Shown in pieces: positions 57,192-64,000 of a DNA stretch of 64,000 nt. Numbering within the stretch: position 1 is the first letter of the stretch; the number at the start of each line of letters is the position of its first letter. The notes beneath the pieces are model-generated. The model saw only the letters and a program-made list of their open reading frames with translations, was not told where the DNA came from and ran no database searches. Made by a program: the position numbers and the translations under genes. The DNA is from Ursus arctos (Eukaryota > Chordata > Mammalia > Carnivora > Ursidae), in NCBI RefSeq assembly GCF_023065955.2, contig NW_026622808.1:46822475-46886474 (forward strand). The letters run 5' to 3'.

Positions 57192-57784
57192 GTGATGCAG
57201 ACCGCATTCTGAAGACGCCAGGGTCTTCTTTCTCCTTGCTGCGGTTCAGGGCTGTTTGCCCCTGAGTGATGGATGGGTGGATGGCACCAGCTGTCACCAG
57301 GCAGCTTCCGGGAGCAGGTGGAGGAGGTGGCCTGCTTCTCAGCCTTGCTTACCAACTACAAATGCAGCAGCTGTGATGGGGAAGTGTGGACGGGCCATTC
57401 CAGCCACCCACAGCCACATCTGGCACTGCACAGCGCTGCATATCAGAATTGAGAAAAACAGGGCTTTTCGTTCTAGTTTCCCAGCTTGAGTTGGTTCCCC
57501 ATGGAGAGCAGATGATGAAGAATGAATGCAGCAAAAATACTCTCTGTCCTTACCCTGCCATATCCCTCCACGCTGTCTGGGGGAAAACCAGGTGGCTTTC
57601 CATTCTGATTTACTGGAAATACTGGACTAATGTGAAAGTCCCACCTACTCAGTCACCGTTTAAATTCAAACGAGAGCCTCAAAAGATGGAGATTTTACTG
57701 AAGCTGCAAAAATCAGAAAAATCAAGGTTTTTTTATTCAGAAGGCTGGCAGGGATAAAGGAATATTATACAAATGTTCATCATT
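57192..57784. other. Unique sequence, nothing recognised
   Basis: Somewhat GC-richer to about 57420. The 123-residue frame 57386-57757 has no recognisable domain, and I would not call it a gene. Confidence 0.4.
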
Positions 57785-58640
57785 ATCATACTGGTGGACA
57801 TAAGCAGCCCTTCCTTTCGATACTTTGGAATAAGAACACCTGTAATTTTCTCATACACACGTGTACCCAAACACATAGGTGGAGGGGATATATATGGTAA
57901 TGTTTATAAAAAATCCAAAATAGGATAAATTGAGCCAGTATAGGCTTAGATTCTTTGCCCTTTGATGGAACCATTTTCTCCTAGAAATCTATTAAATAAA
58001 TCATTTAGGATGTGTGCCAATATGAAAATTTGGAAATAGCTTATACTGTAACTAAAGAAATAGGTACACCAAAAAGGGGAGCACTGTGTAAACTTTTAAA
58101 CCCACAAATGCAGGGGTGCCTGGGTGGCGCAGCGGTTAAGTGTCTGCCTTCGGCTCAGGGCGTGATCCCGGCATTATGGGATCGAGCCCCACATCAGGCT
58201 CTTCCGCTATGAGCCTGCTTCTTCCTCTCCCACTCCCCCTGCTTGTGTTCCCTCTCTCACTGGCTGTCTCTATCTCTGTCAAATAAATAAATAAAATCTT
58301 TAATAAATAAATAAATACCCATAAATGCAGCTGCTAATGTAGAAAGATGTTCATGATACAATATTAAGAGAAAAACAAGTTTTAAAACACTATATATTAT
58401 TTGATTTAATTTTTGGAACACAAACATATTCTTTATATATATAAAGGAAACATGAATCTATTAAAATATAGAATACAGAAGTAAATGAAACACAAAACGA
58501 AAGTATAATACAAATGGAAAGAACAGTCATGGTTGGGAGGGATTGCTGATATGGCTATCTTCCATCTTTTTTTTTTATTTTCTGGTTTTTTATGTAAAAA
58601 TGAGATGAATGATTTTTTTGTTGTTTAAAAAAGGCGGGAA
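57785..58640 (+). mobile_element. L1M 3' region, split by a SINEC
   Basis: 'tttgccctttgatggaacca', 'tcctagaaatctattaaata' and 'ttggaaatagcttatactgt' lie left of the SINEC. 'aaagatgttcatgatacaat' and 'acagtcatggttgggaggga' lie right. These match old L1M sequence from the ORF2 end into the 3' UTR. Confidence 0.6.
58113..58317 (+). mobile_element. SINEC, ursid-type, inside L1M
   Basis: 'ggggtgcctgggtggcgcag', 'cagggcgtgatcccggcatt' and 'ttccgctatgagcctgcttc', with a tail of (AAAT)n instead of pure A. Flanks cccacaaatgca and cccataaatgca form a 12-bp duplication with one change. Confidence 0.96.
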
Positions 58641-58643
58641 CCA

Positions 58644-58757
58644 GGGCATCTGGCTGGCTCAGTTGGTAGAGCGTGCGAATCTTGATCTCAGGGCTGTAGA
58701 AGTTCTAGTTGGGTGTAGAGATTACTTAGGAATAAAATCTTAGAAAAAGAAAAAAAA
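58644..58757 (+). mobile_element. SINEC, short old subtype
   Basis: 'gggcatctggctggctcag', 'cttgatctcagggctgtaga', 'gtagagattacttaggaata' and an A-rich tail. 'aaggcgggaacca' before and 'aaggtgggaatca' after look like the target duplication. Confidence 0.88.
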
Positions 58758-58769
58758 AAGGTGGGAATC

Positions 58770-59349
58770 AAGAAAGGAAACTCTAAAGGTAATTGGAACA
58801 GGGAACTCTAGGCTGGGATTTAGAAGAGCCAGTTGAGAAACCAGGTCCCATCAGAATAACCTGTGTAAGTTGGGCTCCGGACCCAAAGGACTTGAAGAGA
58901 TGCTGGATCTCATTTATATGCATATGGAGCCAAGACAGTATTTACACGGTGGACATCACCCACTAAACATTTCCCACATTGCCCCTCCCCACCCCTTCCC
59001 ACCCTTCCCCACCCTCCAGGTGTCTAAACATTACTGCTTTCGAAGGTTGGCTGTTTTCTAAGGCTGGAGTGCTGCCATGTTCATCAAATAAACTAGAAAA
59101 ATGACCTAACTCAGGGTTGCTCACCAAGTACAGAAGAGGCCAGGTAGTCAGCACAACAGACTAGATGGTGAGACACTAAGGAGCAGTCCATGGTGGGGAC
59201 TGTGGCCAACCAGCAGGATAGGCACCCAGCCACTCAACTGTTCCTGGCTGTCACCAGGCAGGGCGTTAAGACCAGCTATGTCTACCCATCTTCAGATCTT
59301 TTTAAGGAGAAACTGAAAACTCAGATGTCTGGGAAATCTCCTGATATTA
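58770..59349. other. Unique sequence, nothing recognised
   Basis: Contains a C-rich patch near 58980-59020. No repeat family is recognised. Confidence 0.4.
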
Positions 59350-59545
59350 GAAGTGGCCGTTACTCAACGGGTACACCCTTGGGTGAGTTACTTAACCCTC
59401 TGGCTTAGTTTCCCCATCTGCACATTAAAGATAAGAACAATCTCTGTTTCATAGGGCTATTGGGATAGCTAAATGACTTAATCTGTACAAAGTGCTTAGA
59501 AAGTTACCCAGCCCAAGGTGAGCCCTGAGTGTTTACCATTGTCCA
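59350..59545 (+). repeat. MIR SINE
   Basis: 'cttgggtgagttacttaacc', 'cttagtttccccatctgcac', 'tcatagggctattgggatag' and 'gtgcttagaaagttacccag' match MIR core and tail in order. Confidence 0.88.
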
Positions 59546-60249
59546 ATCAACGCCTCCCACAAGCTACCCTGAACCACCACTACCTGAAGATGAGAAGCTC
59601 CCTCAGGACGGGACTTATGCCTCCACCAGCTTTGTTCGCCTGACCACAGGCATGACAGTGGACAAGAGCTAGCCGTGTTTTCTGAATGCATGGCTCAATC
59701 ATGGAGGAATTCCTAAATAGGATCCACGAAGCCCCTTTTGCATCACCATCCCCGACCCACCCAATCTCAACGGGCATGAGGGGCCTGCACAGTAAACTTG
59801 CCCCTCAGGCTGCCCCCCAGAGCCTTCTGCCTTTTCCTCGTGCTTTTGGAATTCCACTCTGGTTGGAGACTCGGGATATGGTGAGTGCGGGCAAGATGGA
59901 AACAGACGGCAGTCCCAGGGGGTACTCCGTGTAACTGTGATCCATCAGGAGTCTAGAAGCCACTCCTCCCTGCCCTGTCATTTGTTGACGAGTCTCCCTG
60001 CTGAGAAAAATCTCCGGGAGTTCTTTTGGTCCATATGCTGTTCTGGACAGTTGGCCCTGTGTCAGAAGGAAGAAATGAGAAATGCCAGGGGCTCCCTACC
60101 ATGGGTATCTCACCCGGCCCAGGCTTGGAAGCCTTCGTGAGACCAACTGTTACCTCAGCCATCCTGCCTGGGATTTGAGGCAAAACCTCAAATCCTCCTG
60201 CAGGTAAGGACAGAGATTAACAATCGCTGTTGTGACAACATGTGGCGGA
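59546..60249. other. Unique sequence, nothing recognised
   Basis: GC is moderately raised. No exon or repeat is recognised. Confidence 0.4.
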
Positions 60250-60432
60250 CTCCACACTCCACGGTGTCAGCAATCCTTACAGCAACCAGACAACAATCCT
60301 TTCCACCACGCATTAATATTCCCATTTCACCGAGGAGAAAAGCACATCCCACAGAAAGTGAAGGAACACGCCAACCACCGAATGGTAGAACTCAGATTCA
60401 AAACGCAGTTTGACCCCAAAGACAAGGCCCTT
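60250..60432 (-). repeat. MIR SINE, antisense
   Basis: 'gcaatccttacagcaaccag', 'attcccatttcaccgaggag', 'tagaactcagattcaaaacg' and 'ggcccttaatcac' follow antisense MIR. Confidence 0.7.
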
Positions 60433-60829
60433 AATCACTTCATCATTTAACTTCCCAGAGAGATTCTCGGTGCTGTGGGGAAACGTGTCAGCATTTACAC
60501 GTGTCAGTCACACGGCCTGCCACACACGGCGCACGCTTAGCATCTATCTCTTGGAGAGAGCTTACGGACATCCGGTCTTTCCTCCTCTGAACACCACTGG
60601 AAATCTGTCCACACTATTCCCTTGAGCAGTTAATCATCTCCTGGGGACCAACTGAGCTCCCTCAAAAAAATTACAAGCCATCAGGGGGCCTGGGTGACAG
60701 GATGGACCATTCCGCCATCACCCAGCTTCACAAAGACTTGTTAAATGAGTTCTTAAACCCTTTTAGCTAGATGATAGGACAGGATGGCCTTTCAAATACT
60801 TTGTGTGTTTTACTGAACTCCTGACTTCT
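60433..60829. other. Unique sequence, nothing recognised
   Basis: An isolated 'gggggcctgggtgacagg' at about 60685 resembles a SINEC head but no SINEC body follows. Confidence 0.4.
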
Positions 60830-61112
60830 CCATGAGCCCACCCTGACTATTCCGTTTAATACTCTAATCTGCTAGACCCTGGGCATTTTGAATGCCCTGA
60901 TCTTACTCTTTTTCCAGAACGCTTATCAACTGCTAATATACTTCATAATTTACTAATTGATAGCTTATCATCTATCTTACCCTCCCTGCTTACCCTTGCT
61001 AGACAACACTACCCAAAGGCAAGACTATTTGTCTGGTTTTTTAACCAATATATTCCCACTGCCTGCCATAGAGCCTGGCAGGGGGAGACACTCAGTAAAT
61101 ATTTCTAACTGT
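60830..61112 (+). repeat. L2 LINE 3' end, sense
   Basis: 'gcccaccctgactattccgt', 'cagaacgcttatcaactgct', 'actacccaaaggcaagacta', 'cccactgcctgccatagagc' and 'acactcagtaaatatttcta' match L2 in order. Confidence 0.75.
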
Positions 61113-61894
61113 GCTAAGTTCAAAAGAAGGTTTCCACTGTTTGACATGTCAAATTCCTCCTCTTCAGTTCAGCAGTCCTAGTGCTGTCTACTCCACACGT
61201 CGTGAGAAAGCAAGGGCGAGAGACATGCATGGAGCTTATGGCATAAGGCCTGGTACAGGCTAACCATTCAATGCCTCTTGCCTACTCTTTAACCCAGAAA
61301 ATGAAATCTGCACTCTATTCTGCACCTGGCCTCACAGACGGAGCCACTGACTGCTACTCTTAGCACGGATCAAGCAGTTTCTGAGGTTGGGAAAGGCATT
61401 CTTCATTACATGCAATTCCTCTTAGAAAGAGCTATTTATTCTAAGGATGCCGAGCGTTTCCTTCTACTGTAGACAGAAGCCTATAATGTTGACAAATGTC
61501 TATAATGATCAGTAAACAAATATGGGAAAGGGAGGGACTGGATGGAATTTAACAGGCTGCCTGAACACTGGGATAGGTCTATTTTTTTAATTCCCAGGAC
61601 CCAAGGTCAATTCAATACTAAAGAAGCAGGCCTGGGCCTCCATGGATCCTTCAGTTTCAGTGCAAGTGAAGGGGGAGGACTGCCCAAGTGATAGAGAAAA
61701 CCTCTGTAGCAATCAAGGGCAGCCACATTCCTTCCACTGGGCTTCACCGACACTGCTACTGAGCACCGTCCGCGATGCCAAACTTCCTAGTGAATGCTGG
61801 GAAAGAAACTCCAAGCCTTGCCCTGGAGATGAGGCTAATTCCACTGACGCAGTGATTAGTGCATAGGAAGCTCTTGATAAAACTTGGGTTTTTT
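61113..61894. other. Unique sequence, nothing recognised
   Basis: No repeat or exon evidence. Confidence 0.4.
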
Positions 61895-62078
61895 TAGGCA
61901 ATGCTTCCTATACCGCTCACAATCACCCAGTGATCCAAGTGCTTATGTTATTAGTCCCATTTTACAGATGAGAAAAACATGCCTCAGGACTGAAGTAAAT
62001 TTCCCAAAGCGAATAGCTAGTAAATAAATGGCAGAGCCAGGGTTTGAACCAGATTGAAAACTCATGTTCCCAACTCAT
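61895..62078 (-). repeat. MIR SINE, antisense
   Basis: 'cacaatcacccagtgatcca', 'agtcccattttacagatgag', 'ggcagagccagggtttgaac' and 'cagattgaaaactcatg' are a clear antisense MIR. Confidence 0.88.
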
Positions 62079-62357
62079 AATTACACTCTCTCCAGCTCAG
62101 CCCACCTCCTTCACTATCTTGCTTTAATCTGTTTTGCCCCACACCTCTATTCCTTTAGGCCTCCATCAATTTCTCTTCCTCTCTCCGGTTCCGTTCCTGA
62201 CGTGCGCACCCCTGAGGACACAAACACACACTCTGAGCCAAAGAGCTCCGGCATGAGATGTAAAACAGAGAGAAGAGGATCAACCATCAGACCCCATGTG
62301 GCTGTGTCTTCCAAAGCCAAATGCATACCTACCATCCAACCCAGTTCTTCCACGCCT

Positions 62358-62900
62358 GTGTAAATACACAAAAGAAATGAGTGTCTGTGTCTACCAAGGT
62401 GCCCCCGAGAATAAATACAGAATTTTTATTGAAAATAACCCCAAACGACGAATTCAGATGCCTCTGAATAGAAGAATGAACAAATCTGGTATGGTATATG
62501 CATACAATATGGAATATTACACAAGCAATAAAGAATGACTACTGAGACACACAACAAAACGGATATATCTCACAAATATTATATTGAACAAGTTAAACCA
62601 GTCCAAGAAGAGTATATACTACGATTTTTGCTTATTTGAAATTCAAGAGCAGGCAAAAAAAAAAAAGTACAGTAATAGAAGGCAGCACAGCAGAGACCTC
62701 TTCAGAAAAAGAGAGCACTGAGTGGGAAGACGCACAAGGGAACCTGGGGGGCTGCTTCTAGATCTCGATGTGGGTGACAGCTACTCAAGAATATATAGGT
62801 TAAAATGTCACAAAGCTGTATTTAATATTAGTGCACTTTATGTATTTTATGTATTCTATTGCTCAAAAAAAAAAAACCAACAAGAACAAAAGGTAATAAA
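62358..62900 (+). mobile_element. L1M 3' UTR fragment
   Basis: 'aagaatgaacaaatctggta', 'atacaatatggaatattaca', 'gagacacacaacaaaacgga', 'aagttaaaccagtccaagaa', 'ttgaaattcaagagcaggca' and 'gatgtgggtgacagctactc' match the old L1M 3' UTR in order. It ends near an A-run (62865-62877). Confidence 0.75.
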
Positions 62901-62910
62901 AATAAACTTC

Positions 62911-63459
62911 TTTCACTGCAGAGGTCTCCAGGGTTCTGGGGCAGTAGCCAAGATGGCGGGCTTTGGTGCTATTCAAGGAAAAGTGCTGCCTTGTCTCTTA
63001 GCTGAGACCTGAGACAACCTTGTTTGTGGAAATGGGAATGGTGTAGATCAGGGCACATCCAACGGGGTCACAGCCAAATTCATCTGCTGCTCTCCGCATC
63101 TCTTGGCCCCAAAGCGAGCTTTCAGGCCTGCAGAGATCTGCAGCAAAAACTGAAACAGCTCATTCACAGCTGGCTTGTTTGTGCTTATTCTAAAGCATGT
63201 TCTTTTGGTAGCCCTCAAAATTAATTCCGATTTCACATTTCCTGGCACATCCGATGGGTTTGAGTTGGTATATGATGATATTCCGGTTCTTGATCGTCCC
63301 CTTATCTGACCTGGAATGCATTTCTTCCAAGATGTTGATTCCCTCTGATAACAAAGGTTTCAGACAAAGGGGGTTGTTGGAACCATTCATTTGATTACCG
63401 GGCACAGTATTACATCAGTCACCCACATTTTGTAGGAGATAAGGACAGCATGACAGTAT
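62911..63459. other. Unassigned stretch with overlapping antisense open frames
   Basis: Two antisense frames (63190-63405 and 63048-63248) overlap in different phases over about 360 bp. That would be compatible with a decayed coding sequence carrying a frameshift, such as a processed pseudogene. I recognise no protein family in either translation. On the + strand, 62940-63011 holds a short frame after a gccaagatggcg start context. There is no poly(A) tail or target duplication to prove retroposition. Confidence 0.25.
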
Positions 63460-63667
63460 GTCAAAACCCCTCTAGATTTCATTTTCGACAAGGGTGCCAA
63501 GACAATTAAATGGGAAAAGAACAGTCTTTTCAATAAATGGTGCTGGGACACTTTCATATCTATATGCAGAAAGGACGAAGTTGGAACCTTTCCTGACACT
63601 ATACACAAAAGTTAATTCAGAATGTATCATAGATGTAAATATAAGACTTGAAACTGTAAAACTCTTG
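63460..63667 (+). mobile_element. LINE-1 ORF2 fragment, C-terminal part
   Basis: 'cattttcgacaagggtgcca', 'gaaaagaacagtcttttcaa', 'taaatggtgctgggacactt', 'acaaaagttaattcagaatg' and 'tcatagatgtaaatataaga' match L1 ORF2 in the region after the reverse-transcriptase domain. The frame is open from 63494 until the SINEC head and is cut off by the insertions. It may continue past the window end after the second SINEC. Confidence 0.85.
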
Positions 63668-63780
63668 GGGGTGCCTGGCTGGCTCAGTTAGAACAGCGTG
63701 CCCCTCTTGATCTCAGGGTTGTGAGTGTGAACCCCACACTGGGGGTAGAGATTACTTAAATAAATCAAACTTTTTTTAAA
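63668..63780 (+). mobile_element. SINEC, short old subtype, inside L1 ORF2
   Basis: 'gggggtgcctggctggctca', 'ctcttgatctcagggttgtg', 'gggtagagattacttaaata' and an A/T tail. The L1 word 'tgtaaaact' precedes it, and 'tgtaaaacc' follows. Confidence 0.9.
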
Positions 63781-63793
63781 AAGTGTAAAACCT

Positions 63794-63994
63794 GGGATAC
63801 CTGAGTGGCTCAGTCAGTTAAGTGTCTGCCTTTAGCTCAGGTCATGATCCTAGGGTTCTGGGATCGAGCCCCGCATCAGGCTCCCTGCTCAGCCAAGAGC
63901 CTGCTTCTCCCTCTCCTTCTGCTGTTCCCGCCCCTGCTTGTGTTCTCTCGCTGGCTCTGTCAAATGAATAAATAAAGTCTTAAAAAAAAAAAAA
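63794..63994 (+). mobile_element. SINEC, long type, second at the same site
   Basis: 'gggatacctgagtggctcag', 'tcaggtcatgatcctagggt', 'gagccccgcatcaggctccc', tail 'gaataaataaagtcttaaaa'. 'aaaacctg' flanks both sides (63788-63793 region and the window end). Confidence 0.92.
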
Positions 63995-64000
63995 ACCTGA

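Noticed and set aside
60680..60705. SINEC-like head gggggcctgggtgacagg
   Set aside because: No B-box or tail follows; probably chance similarity.
18540..64000. CRISPR array, operon or phage-like architecture
   Set aside because: The window is vertebrate DNA; direct repeats here are transposon target duplications, not regularly spaced arrays.

Overview
The window is mammalian nuclear DNA with no recognisable protein-coding gene. No reading frame encodes a host protein family I recognise, and I see no convincing exon, rRNA, tRNA gene or snRNA. What can be supported is an interspersed-repeat landscape plus unique sequence. About 31 copies or parts of copies of the tRNA-derived carnivore SINE (SINEC/CAN-SINE) are present. 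Their signature is a head like GGGGCGCCTGGGTGGCTCAG, a TC-rich middle, and an AAATAAATAAAATCTT-type tail ending in poly(A). This family is restricted to Carnivora. Five copies (5187, 25527, 31836, 47560, 58113) belong to a variant with a 'cagggcgtgatccc' body and a 'cacatcaggctcc' stretch. I associate that variant with bears and giant panda, so a caniform carnivore, probably an ursid, is my best inference; it was not checked against any database.

Layout. 0-10 kb: degraded MIR, L1 and L2 pieces, three SINECs, a GT microsatellite and a MER20 with intact 8-bp target duplication. 10-20 kb: mostly unique DNA, an L2 next to a complete MLT1-type LTR with 5-bp target duplication, an L1M fragment, and an antisense L2 split by a SINEC. 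20-31 kb: a convergent SINEC pair, an L1M split by a SINEC, a 578-bp solo LTR with 4-bp target duplication, a MIR carrying a 39-T run, and a 579-bp MaLR-type LTR. 31-42 kb: a young ursid-type SINEC with a perfect 15-bp target duplication, another split L2, an antisense L1 ORF2 endonuclease-region fragment, and a second MER20. 42-54 kb: two clusters in which successive SINECs entered the same target (43.8-44.3 kb and 52.0-52.6 kb), plus an ERV-type LTR near 53 kb. 54-64 kb: an antisense SINEC interrupted by a 582-bp solo LTR, more L1M, MIR and L2, and an L1 ORF2 fragment that has received two SINECs at one site.

The repeats give a relative chronology. MIR, L2 and L1M are oldest. MLT1/MaLR, MER20 and the ERV LTRs are intermediate. 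SINECs are youngest and cut into the older classes, with one exception: at 55.8 kb an LTR entered a pre-existing SINEC. The remaining unique DNA could be intronic or intergenic; nothing here decides which. I found no undescribed biological system. The items most worth a second look are the same-site SINEC insertions, the LTR-in-SINE nesting, two AT-rich stretches that look like candidate conserved noncoding DNA, and an unassigned stretch near 63.2 kb.
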